Shown: positions 43,489-53,337 of the stretch, in pieces | Position numbering within the stretch: the stretch's first letter is position 1 | How the letters are laid out: every line of letters starts with the position of its first letter | Assembly (NCBI RefSeq): GCF_006546775.1 | Contig: NZ_VICE01000133.1 | Span: forward strand, 1-64,000 | Reading direction: 5' to 3' | Origin: Marilutibacter aestuarii | GTDB taxonomy: Bacteria; Pseudomonadota; Gammaproteobacteria; Xanthomonadales; Xanthomonadaceae | DNA length: 64,000 bases | The notes under the pieces: generated by a model | Seen by the model: the letters and a program-made list of their open reading frames with translations, nothing else | Told to the model about the DNA's origin: nothing | The model's database searches: none | Position numbers and translations under genes: made by a program

Positions 43489-43508
43489 ATAGTTGCCTTG
43501 ACAACTAT
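43489..43508. promoter_or_regulatory. MarR-type operator of the efflux operon
   Basis: ATAGTTG and CAACTAT form a perfect 7-bp inverted repeat with a 6-nt spacer. It overlaps the predicted -35 TTGACA at 43498-43503, so bound repressor would exclude RNA polymerase. Confidence 0.7.
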
Positions 43509-43526
43509 TGCGCGGGCTACGAAAAT
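43498..43526 (+). promoter_or_regulatory. Predicted promoter of marR-emr operon
   Basis: A consensus TTGACA (43498-43503) is followed after 17 nt by GAAAAT (43521-43526). The predicted transcription start, about 43533-43534, coincides with the ATG at 43534, so the marR message may be leaderless. No Shine-Dalgarno sequence is present. Confidence 0.6.
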
Positions 43527-43533
43527 GGCGCCC

Positions 43534-43983
43534 ATGAACACGCCAACCCCCTGCTCGGGCTCCTCGCTGGGCCTGCTTTTCCGCCAGGTGCGGGACGCCA
43601 TGTGGGCCCGCATGGCCCGGGAGCTCGCCGATGCCGGGCACGACCTGAGCTTCAGCCAGTACATCACCATCAAGAAGCTGGCCGAGGGCAGCCAGGGGGC
43701 CAGCGAGCTGGCGCGTGCCGCCGAGCTCAATCCCGGCGCCATGACGCGCCTGCTCGACAAGCTCGAGGCCCGCGGCCTGCTGGCCCGCAACGCCGACCCC
43801 GCCGATCGCCGCGCACTCGTCATCGAGCTCACCGATGCCGGCCGACGGCTGTGGGTGGACGTGAACGAGTGCGGTGCCCGTGTCCGCGAACAGGCGATGA
43901 AGGACATGGATGCCGACGAACAGGCGCAACTGCTGGCCCTGCTGGTCCGCGTCCGCGACAACCTCACCGCCTACGGGGCCTGA
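43534..43983 (+). CDS. MarR-family repressor of the Emr efflux operon
   Basis: This 149-aa winged-helix protein from ATG 43534 could also start at ATG 43525. Recognition region: QGASELARAAELNPGAMTRLLDKLEARGLLAR, followed by the DPADRRALVIELT wing. Dimerisation helices lie at both ends. Its stop is 4 bp before the outer-membrane factor gene, so it is the first gene of a four-gene operon. It should respond to a lipophilic drug or phenolic compound and release the operator at 43489-43508. Confidence 0.92.
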   Translation: MNTPTPCSGSSLGLLFRQVRDAMWARMARELADAGHDLSFSQYITIKKLAEGSQGASELARAAELNPGAMTRLLDKLEARGLLARNADPADRRALVIELTDAGRRLWVDVNECGARVREQAMKDMDADEQAQLLALLVRVRDNLTAYGA

Positions 43984-43987
43984 ACCC

Positions 43988-45433
43988 ATGCGATCGAACT
44001 TCCTCCCCTCCCGGCTCGCCCTCCCCCTGCTCCTGGCCAGCCTCGTCGGCTGCGCGACCAGCGGCGGCCTGGAGCCCGTGGGCCAGCTGGCCCCCGCCGA
44101 CGGCCTCGCCGCGCGCGAGAGCCTGGCCGGCCACGCGGCCGAGGGCGCCGCCTTCCCGGACATCGACTGGTGGACCGCCTTCGGCGACCCGCAACTCGAT
44201 GCGCTCGTCGAGGAAGCGCTGCGCGGCAATCCCAGCCTGGACGCCGCCGACGCGCGCCTGCGCCAGGCCAGCGCGCGTGCCGGCCTGGCCGACGCCCAGC
44301 GCAAGCCGACGGTCGGCGCCACCGCCCAGTACTCGGGCCTGAGGATCGGCGAGACCGTGGCGCCCGAACCGATCGGCGGCCAATACAGCGGCGTGGAGCT
44401 GCTGAGCCTGGGTTTCGACCACAGCTTTGACTTCTGGGGCGGCAAGCGCGCCCAGTGGGAGGCTGCGCTCGGCCAGGCCCGCGCGGCCGAAGTCGACGCG
44501 CAGGCCGCGCGCCTGTCGCTGTCGGCCAACATCGCCCGGGCCTACGTGGCACTGGCCGCTGCGTACGATGACCTGGACGTGGCGCGCGCGGAAGAAGCGC
44601 GCGCGACCGGCCTCCAGGACCTGAGCGGGAAGCGCGTCCGCGCGGGGCTGGACAATCGCATGCAACTCGAGCGGGCGCAGGCGAGCGTCGCCTCCGCCCG
44701 CCAGCAGGCCCAGGCGGCCCGGCAACGGATCGACGCCGCGCGCAACGCGATCGCCGCCCTGCTCGGCCAGGGTCCAGACCGCGGCCTGGCGATCACCCGC
44801 CCGACCCTGCTGCAGGCGCCCGCGCCCGGGGTGCCCGCCGTGCTGCCGAGCGAACTGCTGGGCCACCGCCCGGACATCGTCGCCGCCCGCTGGCGCGCCG
44901 AAGCCGCGCTGCGCGGCATCGACGCCAGCGAGGCCGCGTTCTACCCGACCGTCAACCTCAAGGCGATGGTCGGCCTGGCCTCGATCGGGCTGTCCGACCT
45001 GTTCCGCACCGAAGCAGGCCTGGTACAGGGTGGCCCGGCGATCAGCCTGCCGATCTTCGACGGTGGCCGCCTGCGCGCCCGCCTCGACGAGAGCGACGCT
45101 GGCTTCGACCTCGCCGCCGCCGATTACAACGGACGACTGGCCGTCGCCCTGCGCGAGGTGGCCGATGCCGTCCAGGGCGCAAGCGCGCTGGATGCGCGCA
45201 TCGCCACCGCGACCGAAGCGCGCGATGCCGCCGACCAGGCCTGGCAGCTCGCCACCCAACGCTACGACGCCGGCCTGGGCACCCAGCTCGACGTGCTCGC
45301 GGCGCAGCAACCACTGCTGCAGCTCGACCAGTTGCTTGCCGGCCTGCGCGCCCAGCGCCTGGTCGCCGCGATCGACCTCGACGAGGCCCTGGGCGGCGGC
45401 CTCGAGCTGCCCGCGCCGGCTTCCACCCACTGA
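43988..45433 (+). CDS. Outer-membrane efflux lipoprotein (NodT/TolC-like)
   Basis: This 481-aa precursor has lipobox LVGC with Cys22 as the lipidation site. Two OEP repeats are clear: about 55-250 (IDWWTAFGDPQLDALVEEAL, ANIARAYVALAAAYDDLDVA) and 265-475 (LPSELLGHRPDIVAARWRAEAALRGIDASEAAFYPTV, LREVADAVQGASALDAR). It forms the outer-membrane channel of a tripartite pump whose other parts are the next two genes. Confidence 0.95.
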   Translation: MRSNFLPSRLALPLLLASLVGCATSGGLEPVGQLAPADGLAARESLAGHAAEGAAFPDIDWWTAFGDPQLDALVEEALRGNPSLDAADARLRQASARAGLADAQRKPTVGATAQYSGLRIGETVAPEPIGGQYSGVELLSLGFDHSFDFWGGKRAQWEAALGQARAAEVDAQAARLSLSANIARAYVALAAAYDDLDVARAEEARATGLQDLSGKRVRAGLDNRMQLERAQASVASARQQAQAARQRIDAARNAIAALLGQGPDRGLAITRPTLLQAPAPGVPAVLPSELLGHRPDIVAARWRAEAALRGIDASEAAFYPTVNLKAMVGLASIGLSDLFRTEAGLVQGGPAISLPIFDGGRLRARLDESDAGFDLAAADYNGRLAVALREVADAVQGASALDARIATATEARDAADQAWQLATQRYDAGLGTQLDVLAAQQPLLQLDQLLAGLRAQRLVAAIDLDEALGGGLELPAPASTH

Positions 45434-45465
45434 ACGCCCGTCCCCGGATCCCCCAAGGCACACCG

Positions 45466-46695
45466 ATGACCCGCAAGATCAATCCCAACGCACATGACGC
45501 CCCCGCCGCGCCGCCGGCACGCAACGGCAAGCGCCGCAAGGCCCTGGCGATCCTCGCGACCGTCGTGGTCGTGGCAGGCATCGCCTGGACGGCCTGGTAC
45601 CTGCTCGTCGCCCGCTGGCACGAGAGCACCGACGATGCCTATGTCCAGGGCGACGTGGTGACCATCACCCCGCAGACCCCGGGCACGGTGACCGACATCG
45701 GCGCCGAGGAAGGCATGAAGGTCCGCGCCGGGCAGACCCTGGTGCAGTTGGACCCCAACGACGCCGACGTCGCCTACCAGCAGGCCCTGGCCAACCTCGC
45801 CGGCACGGTGCGCCAGGTACGTGGCCTGTACAGCGCCGTGGATGCCGGCCAGGCCCAGCTCAGGGCACAACAGGTGGCGCTGGACAAGGCACGCGCCGAC
45901 GTGCGCCGCCGCGAGGGCCTGGTGGCCAGCGGCGCGGTCTCGGCCGAAGAGCTGGCGCATGCCCGCGACCAGCTCGCCGCCGCGCAGGCCGCCGTCGCGG
46001 CGTCCAGCGGCGACCTCTCGCGCAACAAGGCCCTGGTCGATGCCACCGAAGTCGCCAGCCAGCCCCAGGTCCAGGCCGCCGCCGCGCAACTGCGACGCGC
46101 CTACCTCGACAAGCAGCGCTCGGCGATCCTCGCTCCCATCGACGGCTTCACCGCCAAGCGCACCGTGCAGCTGGGCCAGCGCGTCCAGCCCGGCACCCCG
46201 CTGATGACGGTCGTCCCGCTGGACCAGGTGTGGATCGAGGCGAACTTCAAGGAAACCCAGCTGGCCCACATGCGCATCGGCCAGCCGGTCAAGCTGCATG
46301 CCGACATCTACGGCGACGCCGTCGAATACGACGGCCGCATCGCCAGCCTCGGCATGGGCACCGGCAGCGCGTTCTCGCTGTTGCCCGCGCAGAACGCCAG
46401 CGGCAACTGGATCAAGATCGTCCAGCGCGTGCCCGTCCGCATCGAGATCGATGGCCGCCAGCTCGCCGAGCACCCGCTCCGACTGGGCCTGAGCATGCAT
46501 GCCGACGTATCCGTGCGCGACCAGGACGGCCCGGTGCTGTCCGAGGCCCGCGACACTACCGCACCGGTGCTGTCGACGCGTACCTATGCCAACCAGCTGG
46601 CCGAGGCCGACGCCCTGATCGAACAGGTCATCAAGGACAACCTGCCGCGCAGCGCGCGCGCGGCGCGCGGCGACCAGGCGGCGGGCCAGGGCTGA
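45466..46695 (+). CDS. emrA: Membrane fusion protein EmrA-type
   Basis: This 409-aa protein has a short cytoplasmic N-terminus, one transmembrane helix (about 26-47) and a periplasmic lipoyl/barrel-sandwich domain (STDDAYVQGDVVTITPQTPGTV). A long alpha-hairpin follows (about 105-205), then the second lipoyl half (ILAPIDGFTAKRTVQLGQRV) and a beta-barrel (VWIEANFKETQLAHMRIGQPV). It bridges the MFS pump and the outer-membrane channel. It starts 32 bp after the channel gene. Confidence 0.94.
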   Translation: MTRKINPNAHDAPAAPPARNGKRRKALAILATVVVVAGIAWTAWYLLVARWHESTDDAYVQGDVVTITPQTPGTVTDIGAEEGMKVRAGQTLVQLDPNDADVAYQQALANLAGTVRQVRGLYSAVDAGQAQLRAQQVALDKARADVRRREGLVASGAVSAEELAHARDQLAAAQAAVAASSGDLSRNKALVDATEVASQPQVQAAAAQLRRAYLDKQRSAILAPIDGFTAKRTVQLGQRVQPGTPLMTVVPLDQVWIEANFKETQLAHMRIGQPVKLHADIYGDAVEYDGRIASLGMGTGSAFSLLPAQNASGNWIKIVQRVPVRIEIDGRQLAEHPLRLGLSMHADVSVRDQDGPVLSEARDTTAPVLSTRTYANQLAEADALIEQVIKDNLPRSARAARGDQAAGQG

Positions 46696-46703
46696 GCACC
46701 GCC

Positions 46704-48290
46704 ATGACGGACATCATCGCCGAAGAGGAACGGATGGGCCTGCCACCGGGCCCGGAGCCGGCGGCCAAGGCGTTCGCGCCCCCGAACATGGCGCTGGCCA
46801 CGATCGGCATCTCGCTGGCGACGTTCATGCAGGTGCTCGACATCACCATCGCCAACGTGTCGCTGCCGACCATCGCCGGCAACCTGGGCGCCAGCGCCAA
46901 CCAGGCGGTCTGGGTGATCACCTCCTTCGCGGTCAGCAACGCGATCGCGCTGCCGCTGACCGGCTTCATGACGCGACGCTTCGGTGAGCGCAAGCTGTTC
47001 ATGTGGGCCACCTTCGCCTTCGCGATCGCGTCGCTACTGTGCGGCCTGGCCAGTTCGATGGGCATGCTGGTCGCCGCGCGCGCCCTGCAGGGCTTCGTCG
47101 CCGGCCCCATGTACCCGGTCGCGCAGGCCTTGCTGATCTCGATCTATCCGCCGCACAAGCGCGGACAGGCCATTGCCCTGCTGGCGATGGTGACCGTGGT
47201 CGCACCGATCGCCGGGCCGGTGCTCGGTGGCTGGATCACCGACAACTACAGTTGGGAGTGGATCTTCTTCATCAACGTGCCGATCGGCATATTCGTCAGC
47301 CTGGTCGTTGGCAACCAGTTGCGCGGCCGTCCGGAGAAACTGGACCGGCCGAAGATGGACTACGTGGGCCTGGCGACCCTGGTCATCGGGGTCGGCGCGC
47401 TGCAGGTGCTGCTCGACCTGGGCAACGACGACGACTGGTTCGCCTCGACACGCATTGTCGTGCTGGCGATCGTGGCGGTGGTCGCGCTGGCGGTGTTCGT
47501 CATCTGGGAGCTTACCGAGAAAGACCCCGTCGTCGACCTGCGACTGTTCCGGCACCGCAATTTCGCCAGTGGCACCGTGGCCCTGGTGCTGGCCTACGCC
47601 GCCTTCTTCAGCATCGGCCTGCTGGTGCCGCTGTGGCTGCAGCGCAACCTGGGCTACACCCCCATCTGGGCCGGCTTCGCCACCGCGCCGATCGGCGTGC
47701 TGCCCGTGCTGCTGACGCCGCTGGTGGGCATGTACGCGACCCGGTTCGACCTGCGCATGGTGTCCAGCCTGGCCTTCATCGCCATGGCGGTGACCTGCTT
47801 CATGCGCGCGGGCTTCAACCTCGACGTCGACTTCGAGCACGTCGCCACGGTGCAGTTGTTCCAGGGCCTGGGCGTGGCGTTGTTCTTCATGCCGGTGCTG
47901 ACGATCCTGCTGTCGGACCTGGAGCCGCACGAGATCGCCGCCGGATCGGGCCTGGCCACCTTCGTGCGCACCCTGGGCGGCAGCTTCGCCGCGTCCCTGA
48001 CCACCTGGGCCTGGAACCAGCGTGGCACCGTTCACCACGCGCGTCTCACCGAGCACATCCAGGCCGCCGACCCGGCGATCCAGCAGACCGTCGGCGTGCT
48101 GGGCCAGGGCGATCCGCAACGCGGCGCGGTGCTGCTCAACCAGATGATCTCCCAGCAGGCCATGCAGATCGGCTTCAACGAGATCTTCCACCTGCTGGGC
48201 ATCCTGTTCCTGGTGGTGATCCTGTTCGTGTGGTTCGCCCGCCCTCCGTTCACGGCCAAGGCCGCGGGCGCCGCGGCCGGCGGACACTGA
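46704..48290 (+). CDS. emrB: MFS multidrug transporter EmrB-type (DHA2 family)
   Basis: This 528-aa inner-membrane H+ antiporter has 14 predicted helices. DHA2 motifs: [24 protein letters not shown] (motif D1 region), [20 protein letters not shown] (motif A), [20 protein letters not shown] and [31 protein letters not shown] (motif C). Residues around the long periplasmic loop near the C-terminus (HHARLTEHI) are typical of EmrB. It starts 8 bp after emrA and ends the operon. Confidence 0.95.
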   Translation: MTDIIAEEERMGLPPGPEPAAKAFAPPNMALATIGISLATFMQVLDITIANVSLPTIAGNLGASANQAVWVITSFAVSNAIALPLTGFMTRRFGERKLFMWATFAFAIASLLCGLASSMGMLVAARALQGFVAGPMYPVAQALLISIYPPHKRGQAIALLAMVTVVAPIAGPVLGGWITDNYSWEWIFFINVPIGIFVSLVVGNQLRGRPEKLDRPKMDYVGLATLVIGVGALQVLLDLGNDDDWFASTRIVVLAIVAVVALAVFVIWELTEKDPVVDLRLFRHRNFASGTVALVLAYAAFFSIGLLVPLWLQRNLGYTPIWAGFATAPIGVLPVLLTPLVGMYATRFDLRMVSSLAFIAMAVTCFMRAGFNLDVDFEHVATVQLFQGLGVALFFMPVLTILLSDLEPHEIAAGSGLATFVRTLGGSFAASLTTWAWNQRGTVHHARLTEHIQAADPAIQQTVGVLGQGDPQRGAVLLNQMISQQAMQIGFNEIFHLLGILFLVVILFVWFARPPFTAKAAGAAAGGH

Positions 48291-48298
48291 GCGGTCGC

Positions 48299-48325
48299 TC
48301 GCCCCCCGGCCCGCCCGGGGGGGCG
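48299..48325 (+). terminator. GC-rich hairpin after emrB
   Basis: A GCCCCCCGG/CCGGGGGGGC-type stem lies just past the emrB stop and is followed by only a short TTT. Termination is plausible but the tail is poor. Confidence 0.35.
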
Positions 48326-48396
48326 ATGGTTTCAGCGGTAATTTCCCCGCCGCACCGATTGCGCTATACAGGGCGCCCGCCCCTGTCGCGCCCACC

Positions 48397-49248
48397 ATGT
48401 CCGAACACGCGCTCACCCTGTCCTGCCCCGACCGGCCCGGGATCGTCAACGCGGTCACCGGGGAACTGCTGCGGCACGAAGGCAACATCCTCGACGCGCA
48501 ACAGTTCGACGACGTCGAGAGCGGGCGCTTCTTCCTGCGTTGCGTGTTCGCGCTGCCGGAGGGCCGCTTCGACGCGTTCCAGCGCGACTTCGCCAGCCTC
48601 GCCACGCGCTTCGACATGGACTGGACCGCTCGCGACCGCGGGGTGCCGCGTCGGGTGATGCTGCTGGCCTCGAAGTTCGACCATTGCCTGGCCGACGTAC
48701 TCTATCGCTGGCGCACCGGCGAGCTGGACATGGACGTCACCGCGATCGTCTCGAACCACCCGCGCGACGCTTTCCGCCACCTGGACTTCGACGGCGTTCC
48801 CTTCCACCACCTGCCGGTGGACAAGGCCAGCAAGGCCGCGCAGGAGCAGGCGCTCGGCGCGCTCGTCGACGCCACCGGAACCGAGCTTGTCGTCCTCGCG
48901 CGCTACATGCAGGTGCTCTCGGACGGCCTGGTCGCGCGCCTGGCCGGCCGCTGCATCAACATCCACCATTCGTTCCTGCCCAGCTTCAAGGGCGCGCGCC
49001 CCTACCACCAGGCGCACGCGCGCGGGGTCAAGCTGATCGGCGCGACGGCGCATTTCGTCACCGCCGACCTGGACGAGGGCCCGATCATCGAGCAGGACAC
49101 CCAGCGCGTCGGCCACCAGCACACACCCGACGACCTGGTACGCATCGGCCGCGACATCGAGCGCCAGGTGCTGGCGCGCGCCCTGCGCAACTGGCTCGAC
49201 GACCGCATCCTGCTCAACGGCCACCGCACGGTGGTGTTCGGCAACTGA
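48397..49248 (+). CDS. purU: Formyltetrahydrofolate deformylase
   Basis: This 283-aa enzyme hydrolyses 10-formyl-THF to formate and THF, balancing one-carbon pools. It has an N-terminal ACT domain ([27 protein letters not shown]) and a C-terminal formyltransferase fold with Asn-His-Asp catalytic residues in [21 protein letters not shown] and DLDEGPII. The length matches E. coli PurU (280). It stands alone and converges with radA, 18 bp apart. Confidence 0.96.
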   Translation: MSEHALTLSCPDRPGIVNAVTGELLRHEGNILDAQQFDDVESGRFFLRCVFALPEGRFDAFQRDFASLATRFDMDWTARDRGVPRRVMLLASKFDHCLADVLYRWRTGELDMDVTAIVSNHPRDAFRHLDFDGVPFHHLPVDKASKAAQEQALGALVDATGTELVVLARYMQVLSDGLVARLAGRCINIHHSFLPSFKGARPYHQAHARGVKLIGATAHFVTADLDEGPIIEQDTQRVGHQHTPDDLVRIGRDIERQVLARALRNWLDDRILLNGHRTVVFGN

Positions 49249-49266
49249 AGCGATCGCAGGGCGCGT

Positions 49267-50688
49267 TCAGGCGTGCTCGAGCGCGTCGGCCAGGCGCTCG
49301 ACCGCGATCACCTGCATCTCGCCGACACGCCCCGACTTGGGCGCGTTGCCACGCGGGACGATCGCCCGTTTGAAGCCGTGCGTGGCCGCTTCCTTGAGGC
49401 GCTCCTCGCCATTGGGCACCGGGCGGATCTCGCCGGACAGGCCGACCTCGCCGAATGCAATGGTCTGCGCGGGCAGCGGCGCATCGCGCAGGCTCGACAG
49501 CACCGCCAGCAGCACCGGCAGGTCGGCGGCGGTTTCCTGCACGCGGATGCCGCCGACCACGTTGACGAACACGTCCTGGTCGCCGACGCCGACGCCACCG
49601 TGGCGGTGCAGGACCGCCAGCAGCATCGCCAGGCGATTGCCTTCCATGCCCACCGCGACACGCCGCGGATTGGACAGCGGGGAGGCGTCGACCAGCGCCT
49701 GCACCTCGACCAGCAGCGGCCGCGTGCCCTCGCGCGTCACCATCACGCAGCTGCCGGGTTGCGGCTCACGGCTGCCCGACAGGAAGATCGCCGAAGGGTT
49801 GGGGACTTCGCGCAGGCCCTTGTCGCCCATCGCGAACACGCCCAGTTCGTTGACCGCGCCGAACCGGTTCTTGAACGCGCGCAGGACCCGGAAGCGGCTG
49901 CCGCTCTCGCCCTCGAAATACAGCACCGCGTCGACCATGTGCTCGAGCACGCGCGGCCCGGCGATGCCGCCCTCCTTGGTGACATGGCCGACCAGGAAGA
50001 CCGCGGTGCCGGTTTCCTTCGCATACCGGACCAGGCGCGCGGCACTCTCGCGCACCTGGCTGACCGAGCCCGGGGCGGCGGCCAGCGATTCGGTCCACAG
50101 GGTCTGCACCGAATCGGCCACGATCAGTCGCGGCTGGCGTTCGGCGGCCTGCTCCAGGATCTTCTCGATCGAGGTCTCGGCCAGGGCATCGACGCCGTCC
50201 AGCGGGAGGTCCAGGCGCGCGCCGCGGCCGGCCACCTGCGACAGCGACTCCTCGCCGGTCACGTAGAGCGACGGCAGCGTGGCCGCCATCTTCGCCACCG
50301 CCTGCAGCAACAGGGTCGACTTGCCGATGCCCGGGTCGCCGCCGACCAGCACGACCGCGCCATGCACGAGGCCGCCACCCAGGACGCGGTCGAGCTCGCC
50401 GATGCCCGTCGACACGCGCGCCGCCTCGGTATGGCGGACATCCTTGAGCGCGGTCACGCGTGGCGGATCGACCTTGCCGGCCCAACTGCTGCGCCGCGAG
50501 GCCGCGCCCTTGGCGACGGCCGCGGCGGGCTCCACGACGAATTCGCCCAGGGTGTTCCAGGCGCCGCAGTCGGCGCACTGGCCCTGCCACTTGTTGTGGT
50601 CCGATCCGCACTCCGAGCAGACGTAGGCCACGCGGGCCTTGGCCTTGCCGGAGGGCTTGGCGGACGATCGGGGCGATGGCGTCGACAT
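49267..50688 (-). CDS. radA: DNA repair protein RadA
   Basis: This 473-aa branch-migration helicase of recombination has an N-terminal C4 zinc finger (Cys24, Cys27, Cys38, Cys41), a RecA-like core with Walker A GGDPGIGKST and the KNRFG motif, and a C-terminal Lon-protease-like domain (VGGIRVQETAADLPVLLAVLSSL). The start MSTPSPRSSAKPSGKAKARVAYVC has an unusually long basic leader before the zinc finger. It is divergent from the VOC gene. Confidence 0.97.
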   Translation of the reverse strand: MSTPSPRSSAKPSGKAKARVAYVCSECGSDHNKWQGQCADCGAWNTLGEFVVEPAAAVAKGAASRRSSWAGKVDPPRVTALKDVRHTEAARVSTGIGELDRVLGGGLVHGAVVLVGGDPGIGKSTLLLQAVAKMAATLPSLYVTGEESLSQVAGRGARLDLPLDGVDALAETSIEKILEQAAERQPRLIVADSVQTLWTESLAAAPGSVSQVRESAARLVRYAKETGTAVFLVGHVTKEGGIAGPRVLEHMVDAVLYFEGESGSRFRVLRAFKNRFGAVNELGVFAMGDKGLREVPNPSAIFLSGSREPQPGSCVMVTREGTRPLLVEVQALVDASPLSNPRRVAVGMEGNRLAMLLAVLHRHGGVGVGDQDVFVNVVGGIRVQETAADLPVLLAVLSSLRDAPLPAQTIAFGEVGLSGEIRPVPNGEERLKEAATHGFKRAIVPRGNAPKSGRVGEMQVIAVERLADALEHA

Positions 50689-50816
50689 AGCAGTTCGATC
50701 AGAGGGGAGGCCCCCACTTTACCCGCCCCCGGTCGCACGCCGCGAGATCGCGCGCGCGCGTTGCATGCTCGGCTAGACTCGCCACTGTCCGCCCTGCGCC
50801 ACGATCGAGTGCCCCC

Positions 50817-51236
50817 ATGCCGCTGTCGCCCTTCCACCTTGCGATCCCGGTCCATGACCTGCCGGCGGCGCGGCGCTTCTACGGCGAGGTGTTCGGCTGC
50901 CGCGAAGGCCGCAGCGCCGCGCAGTGGGTCGACTTCGACTTCTTCGGCCATCAGCTGGTGATCCACGAAGCCCCCGCGCGCATCGACGCGGCCCACCGCA
51001 ACCCCGTGGACGGCCAGGCGGTGCCAGTGCCGCATTTCGGCGTGGTGCTGCCATGGGAGGCCTGGGAAGCGCTGGCGGAGCGACTGCGCGACCACGGCAT
51101 CGACTTCGTGATCGAACCGGGCATCCGCTTTCGCGGCGAGGTCGGCGAGCAGGCGACGATGTTCCTGCTCGACCCCTGCGGCAATGCCCTCGAGTTCAAG
51201 GCGTTCCGCGATATCGGCCAGTTGTTCGCGAGATAG
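50817..51236 (+). CDS. VOC-family (glyoxalase/dioxygenase fold) protein
   Basis: This 139-aa protein has paired beta-alpha-beta-beta-beta modules. [23 protein letters not shown] gives a metal-ligand His; a second module begins at about [16 protein letters not shown], and [15 protein letters not shown] carries the terminal Glu ligand. A metal site is therefore possible. Substrate and reaction are unknown. It is transcribed rightward and convergent with the nucleotide-sugar dehydrogenase. Confidence 0.88.
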   Translation: MPLSPFHLAIPVHDLPAARRFYGEVFGCREGRSAAQWVDFDFFGHQLVIHEAPARIDAAHRNPVDGQAVPVPHFGVVLPWEAWEALAERLRDHGIDFVIEPGIRFRGEVGEQATMFLLDPCGNALEFKAFRDIGQLFAR

Positions 51237-51254
51237 CCTCGCGATGGACGGGGC

Positions 51255-52550
51255 CTACAGGCGGCCGTCGGCCGAGCCGGCGGGCAGTACCGACTTGACG
51301 TCGTACACCACGCAACCCGGTTTGCCATATGCACGCACCGCGTCGAGCCCCCCGTCGAGGAACTCGCGGTGGGGGACCGCCAGCACGACGGCGTCGTAGG
51401 CGCCCACCGCGGGGGCGTCGACCAGGTCGATGCCGAGTTCGGCCCTGGCTTCGGCGGGATCGGCGAGCGGATCGTGCACGTCCACGCACGCATGCGACGC
51501 GCGCAGCTCGCGCACGATGTCGGTCACCCGCGTGTTGCGCAGGTCCGGGCAATCCTCCTTGAACGTGAGGCCGAGCACGAGGATCCGCGAGTCGACCACG
51601 TGCAGGCGCTTGCCGGCCATCAGCCGCAGCACCTGGTGGGCCACGTGCAGGCCCATGCGGCTGTTGATCCGCCGCGCGGCCAGGATCAGCTCCGGGTGGT
51701 AGCCCAGCACCGTCGCCTTGTGGGTCAGGTAGTAGGGGTCCACGCCGATGCAATGCCCGCCGACCAGGCCCGGGGTGAAGGGCAGGAAGTTCCACTTGGT
51801 GGCGGCGGCATCGAGCACGTCGCGCGTATCGATGCCCATCATGTTGAAGATCATCGCCAGCTCGTTGACCAGGGCGATGTTGACGTCGCGCTGGGTGTTC
51901 TCGATCACCTTCGCCGCCTCGGCCACGCGGATGCTCGGTGCGCGATGCGTGCCCGCGGTGATCACGCTGCGATAGAGGGCGTCGACGAAGGCCGCGGCCT
52001 CCGGGGTCGAGCCCGAGGTGACCTTGGTGATCGTCGCCAGGCGGCGCACCGGGTCGCCCGGATTGATCCGCTCCGGGCTGTAGCCGCAGAAGAAGTCTTC
52101 GTTGAAGCGTAGTCCCGATACCGCCTCGAGGATCGGCACGCAGACCTCCTCGGTGGTGCCGGGGTACACGGTCGATTCGTAAATCACCGTGTCGCCCGGC
52201 TTGAGTACCGAGCCCACCAGGCGGCTGGCGGCCTCCACCGCGCCCAGTTCGGGGCGGTTGGCCTCGTCCACGGGGGTTGGCACGGTGATCACGTGGACCG
52301 TGCAGTCGGCGATGGCGTCCGGCCGGTCGGCGAACACCAGGCGCGACGCGCCGGCGAGTTCTTCGCTGCGTGTCTCGCCGGTCCGGTCGTGGCCGGCCCG
52401 GAGCTCCTGGATGCGGCGTGCGTCGATGTCGTAGCCGACGGTCGCGAACCGCGCGCCGAAAGCCAGCGCGAGCGGGAGCCCGACATAGCCCAGTCCGATG
52501 ACCGCGACCCTGGGGTCGCCCGACTCGATCGCCTCGATGTCCAACTGCAT
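51255..52550 (-). CDS. UDP-N-acetylhexosamine 6-dehydrogenase-like nucleotide-sugar dehydrogenase
   Basis: This 431-aa NAD-dependent enzyme oxidises a UDP-sugar C6 alcohol to the acid in two steps. NAD site: VAVIGLGYVGLPLALAFG. Also present are VPTPVDEANRPEL, YESTVYPGTTEE and CGYSPERINPGD. The catalytic Cys267 lies in GLVGGHCIGVDPYYLTHKA, and the C-terminal UDP-binding region has LGLTFKEDCPDLRNT. These match the TviB/WbpO/VipA branch (UDP-GlcNAc/GalNAc) better than UDP-glucose dehydrogenase. No polysaccharide genes flank it, so its pathway lies elsewhere. Confidence 0.92.
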   Translation of the reverse strand: MQLDIEAIESGDPRVAVIGLGYVGLPLALAFGARFATVGYDIDARRIQELRAGHDRTGETRSEELAGASRLVFADRPDAIADCTVHVITVPTPVDEANRPELGAVEAASRLVGSVLKPGDTVIYESTVYPGTTEEVCVPILEAVSGLRFNEDFFCGYSPERINPGDPVRRLATITKVTSGSTPEAAAFVDALYRSVITAGTHRAPSIRVAEAAKVIENTQRDVNIALVNELAMIFNMMGIDTRDVLDAAATKWNFLPFTPGLVGGHCIGVDPYYLTHKATVLGYHPELILAARRINSRMGLHVAHQVLRLMAGKRLHVVDSRILVLGLTFKEDCPDLRNTRVTDIVRELRASHACVDVHDPLADPAEARAELGIDLVDAPAVGAYDAVVLAVPHREFLDGGLDAVRAYGKPGCVVYDVKSVLPAGSADGRL

Positions 52551-52691
52551 TCGCGCCTCGATGTGCCCGCGGGGCCTGACATCCTAATGCCGCGCGCGGC
52601 CGGGCGGTCGATCCACGGTCACAAGCCGGCAAGCCGACGCTAGACTCGGGGCGTGGCGCCGGCCTTCCGACCGGCCGCGAGGGCTCCGCCG

Positions 52692-53246
52692 ATGGCGATG
52701 ACGATGTCCATGCGCACCCTGTCCGCGCTGGCCTGCATCCTGGGCCTGGTCCTGGCCAACGTGGGCTGTCGCCATGCTGGGGCCGACACGACGGACACGC
52801 CATCGCGCTTCGTGGTCGTGCGGCATGCCGAGAAACTCGCGCCCCGTTCCGACGCCGACAACGACCCCGCGCTCACGGCGGCCGGGCTGGCGCGCGCCGA
52901 TCGGCTGGCGCGCTCGCTGCAGGACGCGGACGTGGTCGCGGTGTACGCCACGGGGTACCGGCGCACGCAGCAGACCGCGGCGCCCACGGCGGCGGCGCAC
53001 GGCCTGGCCGTCCGGACATACGACGCACGCGCGTCCGTGGATGCCTACGCCAGGCAGCTTCGCGCCGAGCATGCCGAAGGCACGGTACTGGTGGTCGGAC
53101 ACAGCAATACGGTGCCCGGGATCGTGGCCGCGCTGTGCGGCTGCCCGGTGCCGCCGATGAGCGAAGCCGAGTACGACCACCGCTACTACGTCGAATTCGA
53201 CGCGAAGGGCAGCCCCCGCATGTCGGACCGCCCGTACACGCCATGA
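52692..53246 (+). CDS. Histidine-phosphatase-superfamily protein, lipoprotein-like
   Basis: This 184-aa protein has an N-terminal hydrophobic segment ending in LANVGC, a plausible lipobox. The phosphatase core has FVVVRHAEK (catalytic His, with RHA instead of RHG), YATGYRRTQQTAAP and VLVVGHSNTVPG (second His). The nearby ATGs at 52698 and 52704 are alternative starts. The substrate is unknown. It is divergent from the dehydrogenase gene. Confidence 0.87.
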   Translation: MAMTMSMRTLSALACILGLVLANVGCRHAGADTTDTPSRFVVVRHAEKLAPRSDADNDPALTAAGLARADRLARSLQDADVVAVYATGYRRTQQTAAPTAAAHGLAVRTYDARASVDAYARQLRAEHAEGTVLVVGHSNTVPGIVAALCGCPVPPMSEAEYDHRYYVEFDAKGSPRMSDRPYTP

Positions 53247-53337
53247 CGTGCGCGACGGCAACGCAGCGTTGCAGCGGCTTGGCCCACGCGTCACGCCGGG
53301 GATGCGATCCTCGCCATTCCCACCAGAGCCCAGGCCC

